Assembly (NCBI GenBank): GCA_902494345.1
Contig: CABUSV010000005.1
Location: forward strand, 82,885-146,884
DNA length: 64,000 nucleotides
DNA from: an uncultured Collinsella sp.
GTDB lineage: Bacteria; Actinomycetota; Coriobacteriia; Coriobacteriales; Coriobacteriaceae
Reading direction: 5' to 3'
Part shown: positions 30,678 to 37,763 of the stretch, in pieces
Layout: every line of letters begins with the position of its first letter
Numbering within the stretch: position 1 is the first letter of the stretch
Program-made: the position numbers and the translations under genes
The notes under the pieces: generated by a model
What the model was told of the DNA's origin: nothing
What the model saw: the letters and a program-made list of their open reading frames with translations, nothing else
Database searches by the model: none

Positions 30678-31214
30678 TTAAGCGATGACAGCGACCTGGT
30701 TAAAGTCGAGCTCAACTGGCGTCTCGCGGCCAAAGATCATCAGCGTGACCTTGAGCTTGCCAGCCTCGGTGTTAACCTCGGAGACCTTGCCATCAAAGTC
30801 GGTAAGCGGGCCATCGGTGACGCGGACGGACGTGCCGACCTGAATATCAACCGAGGTGCGCTTGGGCGAATCGCCCTTACCGGGACGACGAGTCATCTTG
30901 TTGTACTCGTCGCGGGAAAGCGGAGCGGGCTTGCCGTTGCCGCCTAGGAAACCGGTGACGCCAGGCGTGTTACGAACGCACGTCCAAGCATCGTCATCCA
31001 TCTCCATGCGGACCAGGACATAACCCGGGAAAATCTTGGAATCCTTGGTCTCACGCTTGCCACCCTCTTTAATCTCGGTGACGCGCTCCATAGGAATCTC
31101 GATATCAAAGATACGGTCCTGCATGCCCATGGTCTCGATACGATGCTCGAGATCGGACTTAACGCGGTTCTCGTATCCAGAGTAAGTGTGAACGACGTAC
31201 CAACGCTTAGACAT
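30678..31214 (-). CDS. nusG: Transcription termination/antitermination protein NusG
   Basis: Elongation factor binding RNA polymerase and, by its KOW domain, Rho or ribosomal S10; 178 residues. NGN domain: RWYVVHTYSGYENRVKSDLE, IFPGYVLVRMEMDDDAW, VRNTPGVTGFLG. KOW domain: VGTSVRVTDGPLTDFDGKVS. ATG follows the secE stop by 3 bp, and its GAGGGG ribosome site is inside the end of secE, so the pair is coupled. Confidence 0.97.
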   Translation of the reverse strand: MSKRWYVVHTYSGYENRVKSDLEHRIETMGMQDRIFDIEIPMERVTEIKEGGKRETKDSKIFPGYVLVRMEMDDDAWTCVRNTPGVTGFLGGNGKPAPLSRDEYNKMTRRPGKGDSPKRTSVDIQVGTSVRVTDGPLTDFDGKVSEVNTEAGKLKVTLMIFGRETPVELDFNQVAVIA

Positions 31215-31217
31215 GGT

Positions 31218-31556
31218 TTAGCCCCTCAATCCAGAGAACAGAGCAAGAGCCTCGCCAAAGCCAGCATCGAGCAGAGCGATGACGACGCCGACGACGACCA
31301 GAGAAGCGCAGACGACGACCGAGTAGTTCACGAGCTCCTTCTTATCGGGCCACGTGACACGCTTCATCTCGGACTTGACCGAAGCGAAATACTTCTTGGT
31401 GCGGGCGAAGAAACCAGGCTTCTCGTTCTTCTTGGACTTCGCAGCCTTCTCGTTCTTCTTGGCAACGGCCTTCTTGGCCTCAACCTTGGAGTTGGCGGCA
31501 GCGCTGTTGGCAGGTGCCGGCTGCTGAGCCTTCTTCTTGTTCTTCTTGTTGGCCAT
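31218..31556 (-). CDS. secE: Preprotein translocase subunit SecE
   Basis: Small membrane subunit clamping the SecY channel; 112 residues. A long Lys/Ala-rich N-terminal tail (about 50 residues) precedes the amphipathic surface helix (YFASVKSEMKRVTWPDKKEL) and a single C-terminal membrane helix (NYSVVVCASLVVVGVVIALL). ATG with GGAGGT. Gene order rpmG, tRNA-Trp, secE, nusG is common in Gram-positive bacteria. Confidence 0.96.
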   Translation of the reverse strand: MANKKNKKKAQQPAPANSAAANSKVEAKKAVAKKNEKAAKSKKNEKPGFFARTKKYFASVKSEMKRVTWPDKKELVNYSVVVCASLVVVGVVIALLDAGFGEALALFSGLRG

Positions 31557-31635
31557 TTGGGTTACCTCCGCGCAATGCGCTTATACATGAGTAAACCGTA
31601 AGCCCCCAAGTGGGAGCTTACGGAATAATGACTGG

Positions 31636-31708
31636 CACGCCAGGAAGGACTCGAACCCTCAACACTCGGTTTTGGAGACCGATGCTCTACCAATTGAACT
31701 ACTGGCGT
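31636..31708 (-). tRNA. tRNA-Trp (CCA)
   Basis: 73-nt cloverleaf on the minus strand: acceptor ACGCCAG/CTGGCGT, anticodon loop CTCCAAA within CGGT/ACCG, T-arm GAGGGTTCGAGTCCTTC, discriminator G. No encoded CCA end. It lies between rpmG and secE and is co-transcribed with them. Confidence 0.96.
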
Positions 31709-31721
31709 ATGTGACTAGAGA

Positions 31722-31871
31722 CTAGCGAGTCTCTTTGTGCAGCGTGTGGTGACGGCACCAGGGGCAATACTTCTTGATCTCCATACGATCAGGCATGGTC
31801 GACTTGTTCTTGGTGGTCGTATAGTTGCGGCGCTTGCACTCAGTGCACGCAAGAGTAACTAGAGTACGCAT
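31722..31871 (-). CDS. rpmG: 50S ribosomal protein L33
   Basis: 49-residue zinc-ribbon ribosomal protein of the large subunit: [43 protein letters not shown]. The two Cys pairs (CTEC, CPWC) show the zinc-binding form rather than the zinc-free paralogue. ATG at 31871 with AAAGGTTCAGGA upstream. Its stop is 13 bp from the 5' end of tRNA-Trp. It is the first gene of the rpmG-trnW-secE-nusG-rplK-rplA transcript, with a near-consensus promoter 46 bp upstream. Confidence 0.96.
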   Translation of the reverse strand: MRTLVTLACTECKRRNYTTTKNKSTMPDRMEIKKYCPWCRHHTLHKETR

Positions 31872-31916
31872 GTATCCTGAACCTTTCATTTCCGCCCCGT
31901 ACGGGCACGAGTTGTT

Positions 31917-31946
31917 ACTTTATCAGCTCCACGTAAGTGCTGTCAA
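31917..31946 (-). promoter_or_regulatory. Promoter of the rpmG-secE-nusG-rplKA operon
   Basis: Minus strand TTGACA (31941-31946), 18-bp spacer, TAAAGT (31917-31922). Near-perfect housekeeping consensus. Confidence 0.8.
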
Positions 31947-32089
31947 TGAAAACCTCGAGTCAATTGGTTCTCGGTGGATCCATTCATATTTGGAACACAT
32001 CAATAAAGCCATCGAGAGCTAATCGACGGTGCATCCAGGACCATTATCGATCCTCTCGACACCAGCAACGGCTCAATATCCATTGCAGA

Positions 32090-32123
32090 AAAGAACCCGG
32101 CACCCATATAAGTGCCGGGTTCT
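32090..32123 (-). terminator. Terminator of tuf
   Basis: AGAACCCGGCAC and GTGCCGGGTTCT, 12-bp stem with 8-base loop, followed on the minus strand by TTTTCTG. It isolates tuf from the rpmG promoter. Confidence 0.92.
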
Positions 32124-32150
32124 CTAAGTCAGCTATATCAAAGAGCTAAT

Positions 32151-33341
32151 TTACTCAATGATCGTGGAGACGATGCCCGAACCGACGGTGTGGCCACCCT
32201 CGCGAATAGCGAAGCGCAGGCCCTCCTCCATGGCGATCGGGTGGATGAGGTCGCCCTCGATGGTGATGTGGTCACCAGGCATAGCCATCTCGGTGCCCTC
32301 GGGGAGCTTGACCGTACCGGTAACGTCGGTGGTACGGAAGTAGAACTGAGGACGATAACCATCGAAGAACGGGGTGTGACGGCCGCCCTCCTCCTTGGTC
32401 AGAACGTAGATCTCACCGGTGAACTTGGTGTGCGGGGTAACCGAACCGGGCTTGCAGAGAACCTGGCCGCGCTCGATGTCCTCACGCTTGATGCCGCGGA
32501 GCAGCAGACCGACGTTGTCGCCAGCCTCGCAGAAGTCCATGGACTTACGGAACATCTCGATACCGGTAACGACGGTGTTCTGGGTATCCTTGATGCCGAC
32601 GATCTCGACGGGCTCGTTGAGCTTGAGCTCACCGCGCTCGACACGGCCGGTAGCAACGGTACCACGGCCGGAGATGGTCATAACGTCCTCAACGGCCATC
32701 AGGAACGGGAGGTCGTTGTTACGAGCAGGCGTCGGGATGTACTCGTCGACGGCCTTCATGAGCTCGCGGATAGCGTCCATCCACTTGGCGTCGCCCTCGA
32801 GAGCGCCCAGAGCGGAACCACGGATGACGGGGATGTCGTCGCCGGGGAAATCGTACTCGGAGAGGAGCTCACGGGTCTCCATCTCGACGAGGTCGATGAG
32901 CTCGTCATCGTCGACCATGTCGCACTTGTTCAGGAAGACGACGATGTAGGGAACGCCGACCTGACGGGCGAGCAGGATGTGCTCGCGGGTCTGAGCCATG
33001 GGGCCGTCGGTAGCGGCGATGACCAGGATAGCGCCGTCCATCTGAGCAGCACCGGAGATCATGTTCTTGACGTAGTCAGCGTGGCCCGGGCAGTCAACGT
33101 GAGCGTAGTGACGGGCAGCGGTCTCGTACTCAACGTGGGAGACGGAGATCGTGATGCCGCGCTCGCGCTCCTCGGGAGCCTTGTCGATGTTCTCGAACGC
33201 AGTGAAGTCAGCCTTGCAGCCCTCGGTCTCGGAGAGAACCTTGGTGATGGCAGCGGTCAGCGTGGTCTTGCCGTGGTCGACGTGACCAATGGTGCCGATG
33301 TTAACATGCGGCTTAGTGCGCTCAAACTTCTCTTTGGCCAT
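32151..33341 (-). CDS. tuf: Elongation factor Tu
   Basis: GTPase that delivers aminoacyl-tRNA to the ribosome, 396 residues. G1 [14 protein letters not shown], switch [19 protein letters not shown]3 [13 protein letters not shown]4 NKCDMVDD, G5 GSALGAL; the C-terminal beta barrels include [23 protein letters not shown] at 33341 with GAGGAGGG. It is last in a transcript with tRNA-Tyr, tRNA-Thr and tRNA-Met, an arrangement like the tRNA-tufB operon of E. coli. A 12-bp hairpin without T run (33395-33425) lies between tRNA-Met and tuf and may mark RNA processing. Confidence 0.98.
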   Translation of the reverse strand: MAKEKFERTKPHVNIGTIGHVDHGKTTLTAAITKVLSETEGCKADFTAFENIDKAPEERERGITISVSHVEYETAARHYAHVDCPGHADYVKNMISGAAQMDGAILVIAATDGPMAQTREHILLARQVGVPYIVVFLNKCDMVDDDELIDLVEMETRELLSEYDFPGDDIPVIRGSALGALEGDAKWMDAIRELMKAVDEYIPTPARNNDLPFLMAVEDVMTISGRGTVATGRVERGELKLNEPVEIVGIKDTQNTVVTGIEMFRKSMDFCEAGDNVGLLLRGIKREDIERGQVLCKPGSVTPHTKFTGEIYVLTKEEGGRHTPFFDGYRPQFYFRTTDVTGTVKLPEGTEMAMPGDHITIEGDLIHPIAMEEGLRFAIREGGHTVGSGIVSTIIE

Positions 33342-33440
33342 AAAGCCCTCCTCTAAACAGGTCGTCCCCGGACGGGACTTTGCCTTTATACCATAGTGGC
33401 CTCTCAACATACTATTGAGAAGCCACCGTGTTACCTATGG

Positions 33441-33514
33441 TAGCGGTGACTGGATTCGAACCAGTGACGCCACGGGTATGAACCGTGTGCTCTAACCAAC
33501 TGAGCTACACCGCC
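33441..33514 (-). tRNA. tRNA-Met (CAT), elongator type
   Basis: 74-nt cloverleaf: acceptor GGCGGTG/CACCGCT (G-U at the first pair), D-arm GTAGCTCAGTTGGTTAGAGC, anticodon loop TTCATAC, T-arm CTGGTTCGAATCCAG. It lacks the mismatched first pair and GC-rich anticodon stem of the initiator. CAT could also mark an Ile2 tRNA; the body fits Met better. Confidence 0.9.
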
Positions 33515-33520
33515 GGATGG

Positions 33521-33593
33521 AGCCTGCAACCAGACTTGAACTGGTGACCTCTTCGTTACCAACGAAGTGCTCTACCGACTGAGCTATACAGGC
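33521..33593 (-). tRNA. tRNA-Thr (GGT)
   Basis: 73-nt cloverleaf: acceptor GCCTGTA/TGCAGGC, anticodon arm CTTCG TTGGTAA CGAAG, T-arm CCAGTTCAAGTCTGG, discriminator T. Six bp from tRNA-Met. Confidence 0.95.
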
Positions 33594-33603
33594 ACTTGAC
33601 GGG

Positions 33604-33685
33604 TGGGAGCTATAGGATTCGAACCTATGTAGGCAGAGCCAACGGGTTTACAGCCCGTCCCCATTAACCACTCGGGCAAACTCCC
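33604..33685 (-). tRNA. tRNA-Tyr (GTA)
   Basis: 82-nt class II tRNA with long variable arm: acceptor GGGAGTT/AGCTCCC, anticodon loop CTGTAAA within ACGGG/CCCGT, T-arm ATAGGTTCGAATCCTAT. First tRNA in the tuf transcript. Confidence 0.95.
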
Positions 33686-33747
33686 AATCGTTCAAGTATC
33701 CGCAGGTCCTTTGGTCTTTTGGACCGCCGCCCCCGCGAACGAAAAAG

Positions 33748-33777
33748 ATAATACGATGCAACCTTGGGGGCTGTCAA
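33748..33777 (-). promoter_or_regulatory. Promoter of the tRNA-Tyr-Thr-Met-tuf operon
   Basis: Minus strand TTGACA (33772-33777), 18-bp spacer, TATTAT (33748-33753), 63 bp upstream of tRNA-Tyr. Confidence 0.85.
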
Positions 33778-33990
33778 CGAAAACCTCTAGATACACGGTG
33801 CCGGGCGTATCTATATAGCTGTGACCTGCGGTTTTGTTGAGTTTGGATATGAAGGACGGTGGTTTTGGATACTGAGGTGACGTTTCCCGAGGTAACACTT
33901 TGGTGTAGTGGAGTACACCTTCAGGATCGAACTTCGATAATGGCTTATTTGCACCTATATATAGGTCGAGATCGGGGCTTCCCAGACAGA

Positions 33991-34060
33991 ACGAGCGTGG
34001 ATAATCTCCCACTTTTGGCGTGGCTTCGAGTCCAAAGTGGGAGATTATCCACCCTCGTAT
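33991..34060. repeat. Extragenic palindrome with 19-bp perfect arms
   Basis: GTGGATAATCTCCCACTTT (33997-34015) and its complement (34034-34052) flank an 18-bp loop; CGAG/CTCG extend the stem outward after one mismatch. It is in the 700-bp gene-free stretch between tRNA-Tyr and tRNA-Thr. Smaller palindromes precede it (GGTGTA/TACACC at 33903, ACCTATATATAGGT at 33952). Confidence 0.75.
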
Positions 34061-34108
34061 GTCCGGAAATCCTCACTCGACCAGGATGACTGGGACCGGT
34101 CCGGCCTT

Positions 34109-34326
34109 TGTCTCGATCTGTAACAGTAAGAGGGTTATTCCTCCCCCATCTGTTACAGATCGAGATATTACGCAGAGACACCAGCTTACGTCTCATTCTG
34201 TAACAGTAAGAACGGTTTCAGCCTCTTCGTGTTACAGATCGAGATATTATCGGCCAACCCTTGGCATTGTCTCAATCTGTAACTATAAGGAGGGTTTTCA
34301 GCCCACCCGTGTTACAGATCGAGACA
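34109..34326. repeat. Three tandem ~80-bp hairpin units
   Basis: Left arms GTCTC-(GA/AT/AA)-TCTGTAAC begin at 34110, 34190 and 34269; right arms GTTACAGATCGAGA lie at 34152, 34231 and 34311. The step is 80 and 79 bp. The right arm is almost identical in all three units, while the left arms and loops vary. No coding frame fits. The array lies between the tRNA-Thr terminator and the promoter of the tRNA-tuf operon. Confidence 0.8.
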
Positions 34327-34373
34327 AACCTGAAGCTTGGTGGGAGTCAAACCCGCTTACATGTCGACATAAA

Positions 34374-34411
34374 TAGAAACGGGCCCTGTCCCAATTGGAG
34401 ACAGAGCCCGA
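34374..34411 (-). terminator. Terminator of tRNA-Thr (TGT)
   Basis: Minus strand CGGGCTCTGTCTC and GGGACAGGGCCCG form a 13-bp stem with one mismatch, then TTTCTATTT, 10 bp after the tRNA. Confidence 0.88.
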
Positions 34412-34419
34412 AACTCTCA

Positions 34420-34494
34420 TGGAGCCAGTGACAGGAATCGAACCTGCAACCCACTGATTACAAATCAGTTGCGCTACCGTTGCGCCACACTGGC
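34420..34494 (-). tRNA. tRNA-Thr (TGT)
   Basis: 75 nt including an encoded CCA end: acceptor GCCAGTG/CACTGGC, anticodon arm ACTGA TTTGTAA TCAGT, T-arm GCAGGTTCGATTCCTGT, discriminator T. Transcribed alone; its terminator follows at once. Confidence 0.95.
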
Positions 34495-34585
34495 ACACTT
34501 GGCGCTTTCACGCGAAGCCAGTTAAGAATAAAGGAATTGCCGATGAGGCGCAACAGGCCCTTCACCCGACCACATCTCAAAACCA

Positions 34586-34646
34586 TTCGTCAGAACGAAT
34601 AGTTTTAATTACAATTGCTATATATAAAACTATTCGTTCTGACGAA
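34586..34646 (+). promoter_or_regulatory. 21-bp inverted-repeat operator of the HTH-kinase gene
   Basis: TTCGTCAGAACGAATAGTTTT (34586-34606) and its exact complement (34626-34646) enclose an AT-rich 19-bp centre with TATATATAAAA, where the -10 box probably lies. The right arm runs into the GAAGGG ribosome site of the gene at 34657. A perfect match of this length strongly suggests binding by a dimeric regulator, most simply the HTH of the gene product itself. Confidence 0.75.
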
Positions 34647-34656
34647 GGGTTTCGCG

Positions 34657-35997
34657 ATGCTTACTACCAAGGAAGCAGCCGAACTGCTCGGCATCACTCC
34701 GCGCAGGGTGCAGGAGCTCATAAAAAACGAAGCACTTGAGGCCCGCAAGGCTTCTGGTGTATGGCTCATCGACAAAGACAGCGTCGACACGCGACTCCGC
34801 TCCGTGACCAAAACGGGGGGACGTCCCCGCCGCGGCCACGGTAAGAGCGAGATCGCGTTCACCCTCATGAACCGCACGTACGAAGTCGCTCAGCTGGTCT
34901 ACAGCACATCGCGAAAAGACTTTACCCATATCGGCGCCGACATCGATTACACCCACGCGCCTATTGGAGTACTTGGCCCCAATAGTCCCGTGTCGCTCGA
35001 CTCTTTCCGCATTTGGTGGCGCGGCCGCGGTATCCCGCTCACACGCATTGGGCTAGCCTCCCTGCTTGCAGAAGCCGCAGTCGATGTTCCCGATGAACTC
35101 GTACAGCGAAATCTTGGCCTCTCCTTATCCGACCAGTATTGGATTAGGCCCCAAGACTCCGGTCTCACCTGGGAGGATATCAACTTCTTCAATAACGCCT
35201 TTGATGACGTCTCACTGTCCATTGCGCCCTTTGCCCCAGAGGGAAAAGCGGCTGCTGCAAAGCCCGATAACACCTCGGACGGCAATCTTCAAAAGTACTG
35301 GACGTGCGAGGGCGAGCGTCGAATTCTGCATAAGGCAGGAGCGCACCTGGACCAGGAACCTTATAACGAGCTGGTGGCGACTGCACTTCACCGTCGCATC
35401 CTAAACGCCTGCGATTATGTGCCTTACTCGCTCGAGGGCACGGGCACTTCCGCCCTGAGCATATGCGATGTCTTCTTAACTGATGAAGAAGAGTATGTCC
35501 CTGCGTTCTATGTAAACCAGTACGCGAACGCAGATGAACGGCTAACCGACTACGAGCGATATGTAGCAAACTGCGAGGAGCTCGGGGTGACAGGCGTCAA
35601 GGATGCCCTTGACCGCATGATCGTATGCGACGACATCATCGCCAACTATGACCGCCATTGGCGTAACTTTGGCCTTGTGCGAAACGTCAACACGCAAGCC
35701 TGCAGACCTGCCCCCATCTTCGATTCGGGCTCATCACTCTGGTGCAACATATCGCTAGAGGAGCTTAGGGCGGGAGAGCACAGTTTTACCAGCGCACAAT
35801 TTCATTCAAGTCCCGCCAAACAAATGTTGCTCGTCGAGGACATGGGCTGGTTTGACGGCGACAAACTCGAGGGCTTTGTCGACGAGGCGATCGAGATTCT
35901 GTCTAAAAACGATGCCCTAGCAGCGAGACTGCCTTATCTAAAAGAGGCGCTAACGTGGCGCCTCGAAAGAATGATCGACATCGCTGAATGGAGTTAG
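34657..35997 (+). CDS. HTH-domain protein fused to a HipA-like Ser/Thr kinase
   Basis: 446-residue protein. Residues 1-50 form an excisionase/MerR-type helix-turn-helix (TKEAAELLGITPRRVQELIK then VWLIDKDSVDTR). The rest is a HipA-like kinase: the catalytic loop IIANYDRHWRNFGLVRN (~residues 328-344, Asp and Asn ligands in place) and the metal-binding APIFDSGSSLW segment that follows. The usual glycine-rich ATP loop is not obvious. ATG at 34657 with GAAGGG; a 14-codon longer reading crosses the operator. No partner antitoxin gene adjoins, so the HTH part may do that work in cis. A toxin or stress-signalling role is inferred, not shown. Confidence 0.85.
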   Translation: MLTTKEAAELLGITPRRVQELIKNEALEARKASGVWLIDKDSVDTRLRSVTKTGGRPRRGHGKSEIAFTLMNRTYEVAQLVYSTSRKDFTHIGADIDYTHAPIGVLGPNSPVSLDSFRIWWRGRGIPLTRIGLASLLAEAAVDVPDELVQRNLGLSLSDQYWIRPQDSGLTWEDINFFNNAFDDVSLSIAPFAPEGKAAAAKPDNTSDGNLQKYWTCEGERRILHKAGAHLDQEPYNELVATALHRRILNACDYVPYSLEGTGTSALSICDVFLTDEEEYVPAFYVNQYANADERLTDYERYVANCEELGVTGVKDALDRMIVCDDIIANYDRHWRNFGLVRNVNTQACRPAPIFDSGSSLWCNISLEELRAGEHSFTSAQFHSSPAKQMLLVEDMGWFDGDKLEGFVDEAIEILSKNDALAARLPYLKEALTWRLERMIDIAEWS

Positions 35998-36024
35998 CGA
36001 GGCAGCATTGCCCCGCCAACTCCC

Positions 36025-36702
36025 TTACCGCCCGCGCAGGGCCTTGAGCTTTGCCAGGGCCTCGGGGCTCAGGCGGCTGCCCAGGGTCATCTTGATCTGG
36101 GGTGCTTCCTCGGCCTCATGCACGTCGTTATCGATCTGTTTGATCTCGTCCACCAGCATACGGCTCGAGATGCGTGTAACGCCCTTGCCCATGACGACGG
36201 CCTGGATCGTGCCGTCACTCGACACCACGGAGCACGCGCGGCCTTCCTCGCGTGCCTCGATGCAGAGCTTCTGCACCACGGTATCGGCCGATACGCCCGT
36301 CGGCGAGAACTCGATGCGCACGCCGCGAGCAGGCAGGTTGGGGCGCTCGCTGGAGATGTTTCCCGCGCCGTCAAAGACGATCACAGCCTCGTAGCGGCCT
36401 TGGGCAAACGCGGCAACGTCGTTGATGAGGGCGGTGCGCGCCATATCGTGAACGTCGCTGGAATACGGATCGTCGGAATGGTCGTAGACGAGCTTTTCGT
36501 AGCGTGGCGTGCAGTGGATCACGTTGTAGCCGTCGACCACCAGCAGCTCGGGCTTGTTGGAGTGCACCGTCGAGACCGGGTCGGCGATAGCCTGCGCAAA
36601 CGCATTGCCGCCCACGCCGTAGGTCGCGGCCGAAACAATCGGCTTGGCCGAACCCTCGCCAAAGCGCTTGGCCTTGGACTTGGCACGGTTCTTTTTGGAC
36701 AT
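36025..36702 (-). CDS. YacP/Rae1-like NYN-domain ribonuclease
   Basis: 225-residue PIN-like NYN endonuclease, probably acting on mRNA at the ribosome as B. subtilis Rae1 (YacP) does. Acidic motifs: LLVVDGYNVIH, VIVFDGAGN, SADTVVQKLC and SVVSSDGTIQ. A basic N-terminal tail of about 50 residues (KKNRAKSKAKRFG) is longer than in Bacillus. ATG lies 3 bp after the rlmB stop. The order cysS-rlmB-yacP matches Firmicutes, where a mini-RNase III gene usually sits after cysS; that gene is absent here. Confidence 0.9.
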   Translation of the reverse strand: MSKKNRAKSKAKRFGEGSAKPIVSAATYGVGGNAFAQAIADPVSTVHSNKPELLVVDGYNVIHCTPRYEKLVYDHSDDPYSSDVHDMARTALINDVAAFAQGRYEAVIVFDGAGNISSERPNLPARGVRIEFSPTGVSADTVVQKLCIEAREEGRACSVVSSDGTIQAVVMGKGVTRISSRMLVDEIKQIDNDVHEAEEAPQIKMTLGSRLSPEALAKLKALRGR

Positions 36703-36705
36703 GCT

Positions 36706-37620
36706 CTACTCCTCCCCCATGAGCTCGCCGGCGTTGCGGCGCAGCCACTCAAAGCACAACGCCGTGGTCGCCTGGGCAACATTGAGGCTCTCGGTCATGC
36801 CGCGCTGGGGAAGCTTGGTCAAAAAGTCGCATTTCTCGAGTACCAGGCGCGAGATGCCGTCGCCCTCGGAGCCCATGACGAGCGCCACGCGACCTTCGAA
36901 GGGAGCATCCCAGCAACTGCCTTCGGCGTGCTCGGAAGCACCGCCCACCCAAAAACCAGCGGCCTTAAAATCGTCGAGCGCACGGGCGATATTGGGAACC
37001 TGCGCGATAGGCAGATGCATGACGGCACCGGCTGAGGTCTTATAGCTGCCCACGGTCACGCCGGCGGCACGCTTATTGGCAATGACGACGCCCGCCGCGC
37101 CCACAACCTCGGCGGAGCGCACGATGGCGCCAAAGTTGCCGTCGTCAGTCACGTGGTCGAGCACCACGACAAGTGCCGGGCCCTCGCCTGCGCGGTCGAG
37201 AATATCGGCGACATCGGCATAGGGGAAGTTGCCAACCTCGAGCGCGATGCCCTGGTGAGCGCCGTGGCTCGACAGTGCGTCGAGCTGCGCGCGCGGCACA
37301 TACTTAATGCGGACACCCACGGCGTTGAGGTCGTCGACCAGGCGCGACAAGGCGGCATCGCGCTCCCCGCCCTCGGCAATGAGCGCGCACTTGATGGGAA
37401 AACCAGTGCGCAGCGCCTCGGCGGCTGCACGACGACCTTCGATAAACTCGCCCTTGGGAGCCTGGACAGCGTCGCGGTTGCGATCGCGCTGCGGACGTGC
37501 GGCCTGGGTGCGATCGCGCTGGCCCTTGGGAGCGGCAGCGCGGTCATTGCGGCGAATCGGACGCGAGCCAGAAGCAGCCTGCTTGCCGCCACGAGGCGCA
37601 CGCTTGCGATTGTCGGCCAT
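36706..37620 (-). CDS. rlmB: 23S rRNA 2'-O-methyltransferase (RlmB/SpoU family)
   Basis: SPOUT-fold methyltransferase of 304 residues modifying a 23S rRNA guanosine. Substrate-binding N-terminal domain starts at EFIEGRRAAAEAL; the knot motifs are DDGNFGAIVRSAEVVGA (motif 1), LVMGSEGDGISRLVLEKCD (motif 2) and MTESLNVAQATTALCFEWLR (motif 3). A 55-residue Arg/Gln/Pro-rich basic tail precedes the domain, probably an RNA-binding extension. ATG with AAGGAGG. It shares an operon with yacP downstream and cysS upstream (143-bp gap without terminator). Confidence 0.94.
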   Translation of the reverse strand: MADNRKRAPRGGKQAASGSRPIRRNDRAAAPKGQRDRTQAARPQRDRNRDAVQAPKGEFIEGRRAAAEALRTGFPIKCALIAEGGERDAALSRLVDDLNAVGVRIKYVPRAQLDALSSHGAHQGIALEVGNFPYADVADILDRAGEGPALVVVLDHVTDDGNFGAIVRSAEVVGAAGVVIANKRAAGVTVGSYKTSAGAVMHLPIAQVPNIARALDDFKAAGFWVGGASEHAEGSCWDAPFEGRVALVMGSEGDGISRLVLEKCDFLTKLPQRGMTESLNVAQATTALCFEWLRRNAGELMGEE

Positions 37621-37763
37621 AAAACGGCCTCCTTAAAAAGATAACGAACAAGAATCGACCGTCCGAGCCACGGCACCTTGCCTTTCAATCGTCGGGCATG
37701 ACCACCAGGTCTATGCCCTCCTCTTTCAAGGCAATCTGCCGCACCTCGAACGGTCGACAAATA

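Noticed and set aside
31825..32022. Small plus-strand frame over rpmG and its promoter
   Set aside because: L33 is clearly encoded on the minus strand with both Cys pairs and a ribosome site, and the promoter is near consensus.
32112..33356. 414-codon plus-strand frame antisense to tuf
   Set aside because: Same codon-bias effect. EF-Tu motifs are intact on the minus strand, and the antisense product is compositionally biased and covers the tuf terminator.
33692..34012. 106-codon minus-strand frame between tRNA-Tyr and the hairpin array
   Set aside because: It crosses the near-consensus promoter of the tRNA-tuf operon, has no ribosome site and resembles nothing known.
34109..34326. CRISPR array
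   Set aside because: Only three units, each about 80 bp and self-complementary over its length, with no spacer of constant size and no cas gene in the window.
37640..37763. Short peptide frame in the cysS-rlmB gap, considered as a remnant of mini-RNase III
   Set aside because: About 25 codons without a start codon, and no resemblance to mini-RNase III; the gap shows only the rlmB ribosome site.
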